64,000 bases of DNA from Spirometra erinaceieuropaei (GCA_902702965.1 CACRXP010000015.1:2029393-2093392); one strand, 5' to 3'. Positions 23,696-36,904 are shown, numbered from the stretch's first letter. Program-made: numbers and translations. Notes: generated by a model from the letters alone, not told the origin.

Positions 23696-25250
23696 TCAGA
23701 AATTTAATTTAAAGTGGCAGTAATGTTGACCGGCCTCATGTTGATCGATTTTTCCTTCTCTCGCTGTCTCGGCCTCTCGGGAGATGGTGGACGGGCGTTT
23801 TGTCTGTTTGCTTTGTGAGTCACCACTTCGTCGAGGGGAACTGATTGGACTTAAGTCGGGCGGTCGGTCTGGTGGTTCTTCTTCTTCCTCAACGAGTAAA
23901 CTCAGCGTCGGGCTATCTCCGTGCTGCCCTCTTAAGTCCGGTGTGGTTGTTTGGTCCTGAGCTCTACGGTTGTGATGACGTAGGACTTTGTAAGCTGCGG
24001 GAAGGTCCAGACGCCGGTTGATAGATCGGGCATCGGAGAACCACGCCTCGAGAGTTAGCCGTTCTGTTTTTGTGTTGCCTCGGCCTAAGATGGTAGCCCT
24101 CTGGAGGCCAAAATATGCCCAATTCCTCAAACCTGTGTTGCTAGTTGAGAGTTAGGGTCTAACCACAGAGTGGCCGATTTGTGTTCTTGTAGGCGAGTTT
24201 GCAACTTCCGCCCGGTTTCGCCCACATAGTTGCAGTCGCCCTCATGGTAATTTATTTTGTAGATGACTGCTGAGGTTTAAGCTGGTGGCAATGGAACCTT
24301 AGGTTGCATTAGGCGACGTCGAATTGTTGTTTGGGGTCGATGAGCTATGCCTACCCTGGTGGGTTGTTACAGTCGCGAGACCGCCTCAGAGACCCCTTTA
24401 ACTTGGGGAATTGCCCTCCAGACTTCTGGCTGTTGCTCATTTGGCCGCCGTCTGTGCACCCGACGTGCGCTTCTCTCGATGAAATGCCTGGGATAACCAC
24501 TGGCTGCAAATAGGTTCGAAAGTATAATCGTTCGGCCTTTTTATCTTCTGGTGTACTGCAGTATGTTTCGACTCTTTGGAATAGAGTGCGGAAACAACTA
24601 CGTTTGTGAGACAGAGGATGGTTGTAGTTGATGTGTAGGATCTGTCTCGTGTCGGTGGATTTTCGGAATACTGTAGTTTGCAGCTGTCCAGTGGTACACC
24701 GGCGCATAAGTACGTCAAGGAAGGGCAGTTGGTTGTTTGTTTCTGTTTCCATCGTAAATTGGATATCCGGATCAACCGAGTGCAGTAGTTCGTTTAGGTG
24801 TTCGATGTCAGTTGTTTTGACAACGACGAAGGTTACATCGACATAGCGGGCTTAGAACTTTGGTTGATACTTGGTGAACACCAAATGTTCTACCCGTTGA
24901 AAAACAACTTTAGCGATTAGGCTCGAGATAGGGGAGCCCATAGTATTGCCTTTTATTTGTTCGTACATTTGTCCGCCGAAAGTGAAATAGGTCTTGAGAC
25001 AGTATCGCAGAAGTTTGAGCAGATGCTCAGACTTCAGGGGTTTGTATCTCTCCTCATAACGCTCTGCCAGTAGTTGGTCCACAACGTTTATCGCTAGTTG
25101 CTGTGGTATGGAGGTGAAGAGCGAAACGACATCAAAGAATACCATGGACTCGTCTGGCTCTAACCTCAGATATTTTGTGCTTTCGAGGAATTCATACGCA
25201 GATGATACTGTAATTGGTGAGCCTGCGGCCAAAATCCTAAATGCAAGTGA
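23696..25250 (-). pseudogene. Penelope-like retroelement: RT to C-terminus, 5'-truncated and dead
   Basis: The most complete PLE here. On the minus strand from 25232 it reads SSAYEFLESTKYL, VFFDVVSLFTSIP (motif A), YCLKTYFTFGGQMYEQIKGN then TMGSPISS (motif B). A TAA stop at 24854-24852 is followed in the same frame by ARYVDVTFVV, which is motif C with the second catalytic Asp changed to Val. The thumb follows (NNQLPFLDVL; RVETYCSTPEDKKAE). GIY-YIG is seen near 24180-24240 as CNYVGETGRKLQTRLQEHK, in a shifted frame. The C-terminal domain (24130-23696) reads ERLTLEAWFSDARSINRRLD and ends in an acidic, proline-rich tail. The RT fingers are missing. Confidence 0.88.
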
Positions 25251-28182
25251 AATGGCAGATCGGGCAAAAAATACACATTTGGGGAATAAAGGAGATTTAA
25301 GAGCTGGAAAGTGCTCTCTTTGTGATCAAAAAAATTTAAAGAAATCAGGACTTGCTGCCAAATGAGTAAAATGCACGATTTCTGTATACTATGTTCAAAT
25401 TTATAATGAGACCAAAAGTCAACGGCGAAACATCATGCTAATTTAACAGTCAATTTTACACTGCAGTTTTTGCAAACGGCTAAAAACCCATTTAAATGAA
25501 GACATTCTAATTCGATCAAAAAACATTTAAATTTCGAGCAGGATAATAAATCTAACAGCCACATTTCAGTCCCCCATTTAAAACGATAACATTTCAGAAC
25601 ATCGATCAACCTCTCACGAGACAGCATATCTACTGCACTTTTGGTGATATTAAAGTTTAAATGAAGGATATTAGGATTAGCGCAGTTTGCATAGCTTCAC
25701 GTCCGTGACGCAATCGGGTTTCATAAATAAATCATTTCCGTTGTTTTACTCCACATTCTTCTAAAGTGTGACATACAGCTCGTGCTAATCGCTTTTATTA
25801 CGCAAATTGGTCTGCACTCAGTACAATGAATGAAACTAATTAATTTCCTACACATTCGAGCTTGAGGCCGACACTTAAAATCTTATTTGATAAATGTATA
25901 TATATGAATTTGTCACAAAGTCTTGACCGTGTACCAACAACTGATCCCTGCGGGTTTCTTCGGAGACTATATGCGCAAAGAAACTTCTATAATAAAATGA
26001 AATTTTCAAATAAATACTTCAGGCGGAGTTAATAAATACGCAAAGCATAGCTTTGTGTCAGACAACAAATTAAAATAAGACAGTGGTGCTGAACGTCGTT
26101 AATAATTGCTTTATTCCGTGTTATTAATTATTTTGATAGGAAACATTTGCAACTAAAAGGTATATAGAGTTGGAGGCTTATGACTACTTTAAACATACCA
26201 GAAATCAGTCCACGACAGCTGTGGTATCTTCAGCTATTTTTTAGTAAAAGGTGCCTGCGAGTAGTTCATCAAGCATTGCAGAATAAGACTAGCAAAAATG
26301 AAAAATGACACGGTAATGAGCTGATATTAATCTGCTTTGATCAGGCAGATGGCGATTCAAATCGTAACCTAATTTAAGTCAAGTCATGTCAAAGAATGAC
26401 ATCAGACGGTCGTTGACAAAATATCATATTACACCGTTTGTAGCATTGTGTAGTTACACTTATAAATACCAATATTCTGAAGACGTGTTATGGTAATTTG
26501 CAATGCCAATGGCTAGGAACTGAATGCCCTGCTCGCATTTTTTGGTTTTCCGTCGGTTTCTTGCAACAGATGCACAGTTGCGTTTTGCGTCAGTTATCAT
26601 CGACAAAATAAAATAATAGAAGGATAAACAAATTGGCATATTGGAGCATGTCAACAAATATTGGTCAATAGCTGCCTTTCTGATCTGGAATCATTCGCCT
26701 ATTATGGTTTGACTTGGAGGAAATAGGAACTCCTGTTTCTTCTGCGTCCACAACTTGGCAATGCCCATCAATGCATGCGCACTTGGATATTTAAGCTAAA
26801 AAAGCGCAAGCTTGGCCTAAACAAGGTGTTGCTTAATCGATGACTTCTGTTCTATCCCGCAACATCTCGCATGTCTACATATAGAACCCTGCTTGAAGTT
26901 TGTTTAGAGCGAGGTGGCTGGCGCGTAAAATATTTAGCTCAACCTTACATTTTGACTTGATTCATGCACTCTCATGAATACAGTTACGAAAACAGACATT
27001 CTTCGTGTTTTTCTAGCATATGCCTTTTGAACGTCATTCCGAAAGAACAGATAACTGCAGAAAATTAAGCGTCTGCTAAAAGTGGGTATGCGTTTTTGAT
27101 GGGTGACCCGCTGGCTAACGCCAATACTTGACCCCAATTTACCGGGCCTTCTGACTGCAAGAAGAACTCGCCTTATTTCGAATACATATGAATTGCCATA
27201 TCGTGTATTTTATTCTTGCCTTGTATCCGTTAAAAGCGGGCTTACGCAGTTATTTTTACAGTTCGTCCGCCACTCTTAGAAAGAAAAGGTGCAAACCTGC
27301 CTCGTTTGCGGTCAAACTGAAATTCAAATTTCACCTGCAAACTTAAAAATTAATACTTTCTTAAAAGACCGCAGTACGTACTTACAATGCTGATATGCGT
27401 CAGTTTTCAAACTCGTTTTGATCACCAAGAACTTGTGAAAACTTCAGTTGCACTGACAAGGCTACCTATCTCAAGAACCATGGGAACCTTTACAAAGACA
27501 TGGGTCGAGCCTTCCGTAAACGACTCCTCTTGGGACACGATGATAAAGAAACATGTAGGGCGTACGCAGATGTGCGTATGCCTTAGCGTCTGTCCACGAC
27601 TTTTTTTTAACTTTTGGTGCAAACGTCTACCGAAAACAAAAAATAGTCGCTGATTTGTTTTTAGCAGGAAACGTCTGGTTAGAGGCAGCGTTGCGGAAAA
27701 CCCGTCCTCTTTCATCGCCGCTGGGTTAGTATTAAATAAATTAATGCTGTCGCGTTTTGTCTAGCAATTATGATTCCCAGCGGTCCATGCATTCCCGGGG
27801 CAATGTTTATTATTGTCTTTTTGTAAAAACAACGATAAGAATCGGCGTCTTCTCTGTTCTGCAGTTTCTTAATGTCCTTTGTTTCTTTATAAATGACAAC
27901 ACACTTGCTTTTTATTATGGTAATCTCAAATTAATATTTCGAAAGTCATAATTATTCCATTTTTTACAGCTGCCCTTTTATCTCAGTTTTCCAAATAAAT
28001 TCAGTGAAAATACTGCCCTGCGCTTTCCCCGTTTTTACCACTTTAGAGGTCAGCGTCTCTTCATATCAAGCCCGATGTTTGACCGCTCGGCCAGCGAAGA
28101 AGAACCAAACTTACAAACTAAAAACACCAAGCCCAGACGGAATTTGGTTAAAGGATTCTACCTTTCTTCGGGTAGCATAACG
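25251..28182. other. No gene recognised
   Basis: AT-rich sequence with short frames. The longest, 27422-27715 on the minus strand (97 codons), resembles no family. No repeat match was seen elsewhere. Confidence 0.45.
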
Positions 28183-28625
28183 TTATGGACAAAGACGGTA
28201 GAGAATGGAATGACCATTTAGAGCGTATTAGTCGTCGTCAGCCAATCATAACTAACCTCGAGGTGTGCAACCCCCGGGGCTCGATGCAGGAACCTGCTGT
28301 CCTACCAGCTGCTATCGGGTAAAGACAATGGCGGACAGACCCTCACCGATCGCGTTATTAAATTCAATAATCCCCTTGTGCCTTGAGGCTCTCCCTTTCG
28401 AGGCCGCTATCAACCGCCTAGTGGCGCGTAATACTAGGAAATTAGTATTAACGACCAAAAAACGGAGAATAAAATGTCTAATTCTGGCTTATAGGACGTC
28501 GTCAGCCAGTCATGTCCGACCCGCTATGTGGCTGCTGACGGTGCTCGAAAGAGAACCCCTAGACTGAACGGGATGAGTGAACACCGCACCGCGATCGGTG
28601 AGTGCATCAGTTGGCTGAGATCTCT
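28183..28625 (-). repeat. Interspersed repeat D, copy 1 (possible tRNA-derived)
   Basis: Blocks shared with 29703-30300 are: CTCACCGATCGCGTTAT, TTGTGCCTTGAGGCTCTC, CAACCGCCTA-TGGCGCGTAAT, and GTCGTCAGCCAGTCAT. A leading partial unit (from 28183) shows the same 'gtcgtcgtcagccaatcata' and 'cgaggtgtgcaaccc' blocks, so the copy looks like a partial dimer. On the minus strand a possible tRNA-like head is present, so the minus strand is taken as sense. No coding sequence. Confidence 0.65.
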
Positions 28626-29195
28626 CCTGAGTTACTGACCTTATGACAAGCAAAGATCGCAGCAACAAACACGAGGACGTGCCGGACCTCCCTGTATCTG
28701 AAAGCGTCCCTGTCTTTAATCCTATCTAAGCGGCGAAACAGGCCTGACTACCCTCCCAGAGTAAGTTGGTTTTCATTAAAGCATCTATCTGTTGGTGAGC
28801 GACTAACGTATTAGCTTGATTAGCTGCACGATTTCCTTACAGGCTCCGTCCAATAAAAAAAAGCTGGCGGCCTCAACTGCATTAAATGCTAAAATGCCAA
28901 ATTCACATCAAGCACTTGACAAGAAACGTTACAGAGCCAACTGGAGATGGTAAATCTAAGTCACATGACAAGATGGACCAATAGTAAAACCATCGACAAA
29001 AGATGTTTTACAGTAAACGAAATTGCTCCGGTTAACGCCAACATTCCATCCACTCGTCTCTCAAACGCTGGAGCGAAATAAGGGTTTCTGACGCTCATCA
29101 ACACTGACGTTTATGCTGCTACAGTCTCCAGGACAAAGTCTGAGATGAGTGATTGGAAATTGCGGAAACATTTTACTTGGATTTGGGGAGTTTTC
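28626..29195. other. No gene recognised
   Basis: Non-coding sequence between two repeats, with nothing recognisable. Confidence 0.4.
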
Positions 29196-29344
29196 AGTTA
29201 ACCCACTTACAGAAACCTCAGTGGCCTGAATGAGATTTAAACTCACAGCGGCCTGGACAAGGTTTGAGTACTACCAACGCTCTAATCTCCTGGGCTGCAA
29301 GGTCCAGATTAGAGGCGACGAATTAAATCTCTTTTGGGTCAAAT
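29196..29344 (-). repeat. tRNA-like element, copy 3 (diverged)
   Basis: The minus strand reads TATTTGACCCAAAAGAG at its 5' end, AGATTAGAGCGTTGG in the body and GTAAGTGGGTTAACTG at the 3' end. These match the bracket, body and tail of the better copies at 2529 and 52980. The B box is degraded. Terminal inverted similarity (TTGACCC and GGGTTAA) is still visible. Confidence 0.58.
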
Positions 29345-29660
29345 AGCTCGCCCAACGTATGAAATCCAATAAGTTTGCTATAGGAAACTGACTGCCCAAG
29401 CGCGATCTCCCAATTAAGAATTTTGCAGATGGCCACTAGGCCCCACTAATTAATAGGTGTGAAAATTTTCGCGGTAGATGAGATACCTCTGGCTGTGCTC
29501 ATAATTTGTATCTGACAATGAAGTGACTATTTGTTCCACCGATTATAGGTCATTTCTAATCTTCCAGGCGGCAACTAATAAAACTCGGAATATTGTAGAC
29601 ATTTTTCATGGGGGAGGGAGTATTACTCACCCCTTTTTCCCAAAAACGCAGATTTGCAAG
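29345..29660. other. No gene recognised
   Basis: Short non-coding spacer with no recognised repeat. Confidence 0.4.
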
Positions 29661-29665
29661 GCTAG

Positions 29666-29702
29666 CCGGTTGACATTTCATGAGTTCATCCACCTATTGT
29701 TA
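29666..29702 (+). repeat. Foldback element, subfamily A, solo right end
   Basis: CCGGTTGACATTTCATGAGT followed by TCATCCACCTATTG matches the right TIR of subfamily A. Only the terminal ~37 bases remain, directly abutting repeat D copy 2. Confidence 0.6.
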
Positions 29703-29880
29703 TGGTAGAGGGGCCTTCACCGATCGCGTTATGGGGCTCAGTCGTCCCATTGTGCCTTAGGGTTCTCTCGAGCGCCGCCAGCAGCCGCATACCGGCGCGT
29801 AATATATGCAAATTGATATTAACGACGAAGACAAGGGAGACTGGAATGATCATTTCTGACTAAATGGTCGTCGTCAGCCA
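29703..29880 (-). repeat. Interspersed repeat D, copy 2
   Basis: Begins with TTCACCGATCGCGTTATGG and contains TTGTGCCTTAGGGTTCTC, CCGGCGCGTAATAT and GTCGTCGTCAGCCAGTCATA. It runs directly into copy 3 in the same orientation, giving a tandem arrangement with a period of about 310 bases. Confidence 0.68.
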
Positions 29881-30300
29881 GTCATACCCAACACCGAGGT
29901 GTGCAACCCCTGGTGCTCGATTTCGCGACTTCTTTGGGGGAAGTATAACGCCCTAACCACTCAACCACGAGCTCGTTGTCCTGTTGGTTGCCACCGGATA
30001 TACATATTGACAGAGGGACGCTCACCGATCGCATTATGGAATTTACTAATCCCATATTGCCTTGAGGCATTCTCTCGAGCACCGCAATCAACCGCCTATT
30101 GGCGCGTTATACTGGCAAATTAGCATTTACAACGAAGAAAACGAAGAGTGGACTGTCTACTTCTGGCTTACTAAACGTCGTCAGTCAGTCATACCCTACC
30201 CGCTATGTGTCTGCTGACGGGCTTGAAAAAGGACCCCAAAGCACAATGGGGCGAGTGAGTTCCGTAGCATGATCGACGAGCGCCCTTCTTCTATTCTTAG
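29881..30300 (-). repeat. Interspersed repeat D, copy 3, with tRNA-like head
   Basis: Continues from copy 2 with CCGAGGTGTGCAACCC, then the second unit (CTCACCGATCGCATTATGG, CAACCGCCTATTGGCGCG, GTCGTCAGTCAGTCATA). On the minus strand, 29925-29985 reads GTGGTTGAGTGGTTAGGGCG (A-box-like) and, further on, AAATCGAGCACC (a decayed B box). This suggests that the family derives from a tRNA and is read on the minus strand. Confidence 0.62.
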
Positions 30301-33300
30301 GGTGCTTTCAGTGACCTCAAAAAGGCAAAATACAAGTGAGGTATGTAACTATGTTCCGCAGCAATGGTATTGCTGCGTGAATAAGCCGAATACAGATAGA
30401 TATATGATCTGAAAGGTTTTTTTGACAGGCAAGCAAAGAGTGAATTCTGGCTGACAGTCATCTGGCTGCTCCGGTCCTCCTATATAAATACTACACAAAC
30501 AATCTCCTCACTCTCTTTATAAACTCACATAAAATGAAAGCAATGCTCTTCGTAATTCCTTTATACAGACAGAAAGTTTCCGCTTTGCAACTCAATACAG
30601 AATTTGTTAATTTTTTGTTTTAATGCTTTCGGACTTATGTGGGACATTTTTTAAGCTAAAATGTCAATTAAATGCGGGCATAATTATTGTCTGACATCAT
30701 AAGACTTATTTATGGAATATATGCGAAATAGCATATTGCTTTGTGCATAAAAATAAGGACCGCCCGTACCAGAGGTAACCTTGGTTTGGATTTCAGTGGT
30801 GCTTATTCCTGTTCCCCTACTCTTAACCTAATCTTAGCCTTGGCTCTAACTTTTCGAACGTTAGTTCTAGCAACAACTCACAGAACCATGCTAACTCTAT
30901 TCCCAGCCCTAACACTTCATAGAAATGAACGTGTGCCCACCGTTACATTGCAGTGTCCTACTTGAAATTGAGGGGGGAAACCAGAGTTGGTAATATGTGG
31001 CCAGTCAGGCCTGAAAGTTAGTGTCCGTTTGAATCAGCCTCACTTTTGTTCATAGCCCCATTACACTATTAGTAGCAGCTAATTCCTAAAGAAAATTAAG
31101 AAGCAACAACAAGTTAAGTCAGCGTAAAGTCGCTTCCTACGGCTTCTTTAGAAGATTTATGTTGGGGAGGTTCGCTGTCTAGACGATGAAGCCGCGCAGT
31201 CACGTGAAGTGCGCACGCGACATAAATTGCATCGTTTTAATTTAAAGTTTGTTCAGCCAACTGATATTGGCGTCTTTTTAAGCACGCCGCTTAAAGTGCA
31301 AGCATTTCATGGTTTTGTCATTTTTTGACTGTCTAATTGTCAAAGCTGAAAGAACTCGTAAAGTACAGTTTAAAATCTCCTTTTCCCTGCATTCAGAGAG
31401 GGAATTTGAAAGGGCGGCACATTCAATTGTTTAATAAATACGCAAGAAGGGCTGTTCAATGGACAAAAGGCACATATGCCAGGGGAATTCACAGAACGTG
31501 CAAAGCAAGCTAACTCACCCTGTTTTGGCACCATAACGGAGTCTTTTAGATTTTCTCGTAGACGTTTCCCACCAGATGGTTCGGATATTTTGAAATAAAA
31601 ACAAAACTCCAAAGTCTATTATCACTAAATTGTCTGAAGATTATCAAGTATTTCAAGGCAAATTACCGAATATTTAGCAACTAAATCTGGTCATTCTACT
31701 TTGTATGCATATGGCTTTTGATAACAACTGGATATCCTTGAAAAATATAGAATGCTCTTGTTAACTGCTGGCCTGGTCGAGGGATAAGTTCACAAAAGTT
31801 CCGATATACGCTCATATAAAAGGCCTTCTTAATTATGCGGGTATGTCTCAACCAGGAGGCAAAATATCGCGACAGAGACTAAACCGTGATGTTATCGAAA
31901 TTTCAAGCCCTTCTGTCAGTAGGCTATAGCACATGTTCTCATTTATTCTTATTTAAGTGTTCTGCCTACTTTTGTTCAACATGAAGCATGCTTTAATTTG
32001 TGTAAAAGTGCTGATCAGTTTACCGTGCACTGAACACGGGTACTAGCTAAAACTTCAAAGACGTTTTTCGCCAATTAACCAGCATCCCTTGCCATCTGTT
32101 TATCCTTATTCCAGTGTTAATAGCCTTAGTTTCTGGAGATATTGATGTGTGTACTTTAGTAAATGTTCCAAGGTTTACATTCATAAGTTTGTCCCGAAAG
32201 TCAGTAGTAATAGTTGCGTTGTAGTGCATCAACTCCCATAGTATAATCGCATCATACTTGAGTCCTGCGGATAGAAGACGTATGAGAACTGGTGGGCATT
32301 CCAGCATCGATTAGCCCAACACTTAGTACATGCGTTATGCGGCTGAATAAAATTACGTTTGCATTTTCGGCTATTACATTGGAACATTTTATGCGACAAA
32401 CTGTGCGTTTTGTGCTAATGAATATTATAAAATGACATATTTTCTACTCAAATATAAATTGTAACTTTTAGAGCAAACCTAACAAATAATTCGTCGAAAT
32501 TTTATACGAAGTCTGTGGATGACTTTCTATGGCCAGTAAAAAGACCAGAACAGATAAGGGCAATTTACTCCTTTGACACTTACATCCTCGACTGGACAGG
32601 GTCCACAACTTTCGGGTGTTTGCCGACTGAGCTTAATGCTTGAAGACTTTAGGCATATCGGTACATTTTTGGATAGATACAAATTATGTAGATTAAACAA
32701 AGCAGGTTCTACGAATTACACTATGTGCAAAATGAAACACTACACTCACATTAACTTTTTTGTGGAAAGTCGGTGTTGCTGGAGTTTTTAAAGGTAATTA
32801 ACAATGGGTTAATCAGCACTTCACTTTTCCAAATAAGATTGATGTCATTTTTGCGGACGTACGTAGCTCTTGAGATGGGGTGGATTAAGTTTCAGACGGT
32901 AAAAGATGAAGAAATGGTTGAAGTTAATGTCCTGTGGCATATCGCGGTAACAGGTTAGGGTTCGGGAGCTCTTCTCTGCGCGTACTTGCAAGAGAGATCA
33001 AAATTTTAATAATTCAGTAATGGTGATTGGACATCCTTCTACAATCAGGACTTCGCGGGTTTGACTGCTGCTTCGAAGGGCAGTTGCCTGTGGTGAATCT
33101 GCGCACAGGTTTGACGAACCTCACATGAAAAATATCCCCCGCGGCAGCTTTGATCTCTCTTTGGCTGAAAGACTAGATTACTGAAAAGGTTAGTTTGGCA
33201 AACGTTTAGGTTTATAAAAGTAGCAGCCCTAATTATCAATTTCGGCAGGGCTGCTATGCTGCAATATCTATGTTAACTACAAATGAACTATTTAGACAGC

Positions 33301-35224
33301 TGCGGGTCAATATAATGAGGAAACATGCCCCCACGGGATCAAAGTCTGCTCATATTTAATTTTGGACAAATCGACGACTATGATTCCGAACTCCCGAAAA
33401 AATTTATAGACTACAACTAAAGAAGGCTGTTATTCTTGTTGGACGTCGTCGCCATTTAACTCAGACTTTCTGGAGAGAGTTTAAGCTAAATGCACTGCAG
33501 GTCTGTCGCTAGTATTCTCTCCATATATTAAACGATAAATGGAAAGTATAACTCATGATCATGTATAATAAATATATATCGTTTAAGCTCAGGGGCTCTT
33601 GAAACCCAAGCCTCCCTAAAATTGCCGAATATTTGCTTACATCTTAGGATATACATTGTCCCTCGTATCACCAAACATACTTACGGACAATGAAATTTTA
33701 CAAACCGGAATTACATTGTATCTGCTATAAAGGACTGAAATCTATCTTCCTTCTATTACAAGAGGAATAAAATACATTAAAAATTCTAAAGACTGACAAA
33801 AGCACTGTTAAGCTTCTGTGGGCAGTTAGGGCCTACTTTGCATTTTTGATTAAATCAGACTAAAAGCGGAAGGTGCTGTTATTGCTAAAAGACAACTAAG
33901 TCTTTAATTATCTCGTCGCTAGTACTACAAGTGCGCATATATTGTTCTTTGATAATGAAATAAAAGTTCATTCGAAAAGATAATTATTAGGAGATATTCC
34001 TGAAATCTTTAAGATAAACCAAACTGCTCATGGGTAAGATTTTTTAACTACCCAAACGTGGAACATCTGAAGTAGTCTACGACCAATATCATCGTTAATC
34101 GCTGCACCAAAGATTTGTAAAACCTGCATTGAAATTTCTATGGCTTCACGAAAAAATTCGAGGGCCTAAAATTGCAGCAGATGAGATAACGGCATTCTTT
34201 AATGTCGTCCCCCTTGCTGTGTTTGGCTGCGCAAAAGAGCGCCTTCAGTCCCATTGCTCGGATGTCCCTGATCTGTTTTGCCGGATTTCCCGGAAATAAG
34301 CGTTTTACTCGCAGTGGACTACTGCCAACAGTTGAAGAAAGCAGTTATCTGGTTACGTATCCCGGCTTATTTTGCTGAACTCGCAAAGCAAAGCCTAGAA
34401 GATGTTGCCCTTCCATTAGTCAACCCGAACTTTTGAGCAAGCTGCAAAAAGACATCTTTATCATGAACAAACACATCAGCTTGAAATACTTCACAAAGTT
34501 ATTAACTTAACACCACTAGGAATTAGATTTCCCGAAAGGAAAACTGTGATAATATTCACAATAACAGGGCAGGTTTCGTTTCTCTCTTTTACGAACGGGT
34601 TGCTGTAAACGGCCAACCAATATGACAAAGACCAGCGCTATGTCAATGAAAGTTGTCAAATAGAATTGAACACCGCTCAAAGTGTTCTTTTGAAAGGGGT
34701 ATTCTAGAGGTTTTATAGGTTGGTATACGAGACGAAACAGAGAAAGCAAAATATAATTAACAAGATTGTTCCGATCAATTAAAGAATGTAAAAACTGGCG
34801 AATATTTACAAGCATTAGGCGTTTGTCTGAAATCGCCGAAAGAATCCCCAGAAGGCATCAGATATTGAGAGAACCCCACCACTTCGCCACACAATCAAAT
34901 TCTAACCCTACGGATAGCTTTAGCTATTTGGATAGAAAAGATGCCGCCTACAACCTCCCACGCGGCAATGGCAATGTGTCAAACTAAGAATCTGTCTGTA
35001 TAATCGTAAAAGAACATAAACTGGCGAGGCCACTTGCCCTAAAGCGTCATGCATAAAAACTAATTTGAACAAAATGCCGACTGGACAAATCTTGGCAGCT
35101 GATGGCCGTTCAACTAACAAATGTCACATTGTTTTGAAAGCCATGCATTCCAACGACTCATGTATTAGTCAGCATATCAAATTAGAGGCTGCGCACAACA
35201 ATCTCAAGGAAAAATGAAAAAGGC
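30301..35224. other. No gene recognised
   Basis: About 5 kb, mostly AT-rich. It contains a degenerate CTAACC-type patch (listed separately). The short frames are unlike any known family. Confidence 0.45.
30818..30920 (-). repeat. Degenerate telomere-like (CTAACC-type) patch
   Basis: Repeated imperfect TTAACC, CTAAC and CCCTAAC words over about 100 bases, resembling the complement of the TTAGGG-type patch at 54235. It is too irregular to be a true interstitial telomere array. Confidence 0.45.
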
Positions 35225-35530
35225 GACGACCAGTCGGAATGAGATGGGCACTGGGAAAGGTAATTATATGCAGTTGGCCGGCTAGGTACCTTTGGCCTAT
35301 GCCAACTCTGGGGCTGTATGAAGTTCTGTGCGCAGCAACCCACATGCGTAACCAGATCCCAGCTGCCTTTTCCGTAGCCAACAGACGCTATTTAAGTGAG
35401 GTTTAGATATCTTGACGGCGTCCGCTGTAATTTAGTTTTTCACGCCCTCCAAATCCAGGCTGCAACCTAGTTTTCTACTTGCCACGTCTTTTAATTTATT
35501 ATTTCTATAGCAATATAAATATATGGAGGT
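35225..35530 (+). repeat. Relative of the inverted-arm element at 38545
   Basis: Shares the central blocks of 38545-39035 in the same orientation: GGTAATTATATGCAG, GCC-ATGCCAACTCTGGGGC, AAGTTCTGTGCGCA. It also shares the right-arm blocks TTTTTCACGCCCTCC and TTCTACTTGCCACGTCTTTT. No matching left arm was found, so this copy is truncated on that side. Confidence 0.55.
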
Positions 35531-36544
35531 AAAGAGAACTTATCAAAAACAGATATGGTCTAATTTATTTGACTTTTCAGTGCTTCAATGGGCATTTTTT
35601 TAACAGCAATGGTGTTAAAGGCGCCCGGTGGGTACCTCTGATTTAACAACCAACTTGTGGCGGCGAACGAACAAGAAGGGTTTATTGGGAAATGTCTCGA
35701 TGTAAACGAGTATTCGGAATCCTCTTACTGGAGAGCAACGCGATGGATTCGTGCGGTTGTCAAATGTGATGCCTTAATAAGGCATGCCGAAAATGAACTA
35801 GGGAGCACCCATATAAAGGCGGAAGAACTAGGGTGTCAGGCTTGTCAGCGAGCAGTCATATTCGATTACCGAACGAAGACGAGAGACAGGAATTCGGAAT
35901 GTCTGCGCAGTCCATTGCTGGAAAAGGTGGACCAATAGAGATGGCTTCCCTTCTTCAAGGTATTGACGAAGACAGTCCACCAATAAAGAATCCTAATTAG
36001 TTGTCCTTAGCTCTCGAAAAAACCGCGGTCGAAGTCTTATGGCTTAGACCTAACTTTTGTATACCCACCGGAAACCTCATCAGCTAGATTTAAAAACACA
36101 TTTCGAGAACCTCCAGAATCAAACACATGGCATTCGACAGGTTTTGGCGGAAAGCGTACAACACCCTAAGTCCATGTCAGTCACTTGCTGTTATCAGTAC
36201 CTGATCAATGGCCATAATGGTCGATGCTTGCTGACGAAGCCATATATGGCTAAATTGAAGAACCCTCGACAGAACACATATTACGCAAAGGTCGAAGCAA
36301 GTCCAGGGAAGCAGGAGAAGGTGGCGTGTACACACTGCAAGCGACACAGTCACTCGCTGGATTAATAGGATTCATACTCACTCCTGGAAAGCCACAGAAG
36401 CTACCGCCCGATAATTCTCTGTGCATGATCATTGTGATGGAACTGACGAAGTTTCAATCCATCCGGACAGTTCCATTAGTAAGTTTACTTGACCACTCGA
36501 TTGATTAGTACGATAAAGAGGGCGTAAGCGGGGCTCGAAGCACG
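35531..36544. other. Unassigned sequence with open frames
   Basis: GC content is higher than in neighbouring DNA and several frames stay open for 60-100 codons (35657-35938 and 36057-36365 on plus). I do not recognise either. Near 36340 the words GACACAGTCACTCGCTGGAT match repeat E, so at least the right part belongs to an old repeat. Confidence 0.4.
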
Positions 36545-36770
36545 CGCAGGGAAGCGCGTGTGTACTGATACCAGATGGAAACGAGGATGGCATATATGCG
36601 ATCCTCATTCAGTGTGAGAGTAACTCGCTCGATTAAAGTTGTGGGGAAGAAGCAGAGGAGATATTTGTAAAGTCAGCCTGCTCGCATATACTAACTTTTT
36701 TTCAAAAGCTTACCATAGAGGATCACTCAAGTGAGACTGCAGGAGTAAACCTCACCTTTTTGCCTTTCAC
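36545..36770 (+). repeat. Interspersed repeat E, copy 1
   Basis: Shares with 38162-38370: GATACCAGATGG-AACGAGGATGGC, a GTAACTCGCTCGATTAAAGT run, GATATTTGTAAAGTC-GCCTGCTCGCAT, and GAGGATC-CTC-AGTGAGACTGCAG. Same orientation. No coding content. Confidence 0.6.
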
Positions 36771-36904
36771 AATGATTTGCTTTATTTCATTCCCCAGTGT
36801 CGTTTCGAGGACTTCAGTCATTCATATGCATGGTGCTTTAAAGAATGACGTCGGATTCAGAAAATCGTTATTTTACATGGGCTGATCTACGAAACTTTAT
36901 CAAC

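Noticed and set aside
27422..27715. 97-codon minus frame and overlapping plus frame with a cysteine-rich end
   Set aside because: Both frames are open over the same bases, neither shows a family motif, and a local palindrome-like GCGTACGC...GCGTATGC explains part of the pattern.
35657..35938. 93-codon plus frame, lysine- and glutamate-rich
   Set aside because: Not similar to any family I know; it lies among decayed repeats with no splice context.
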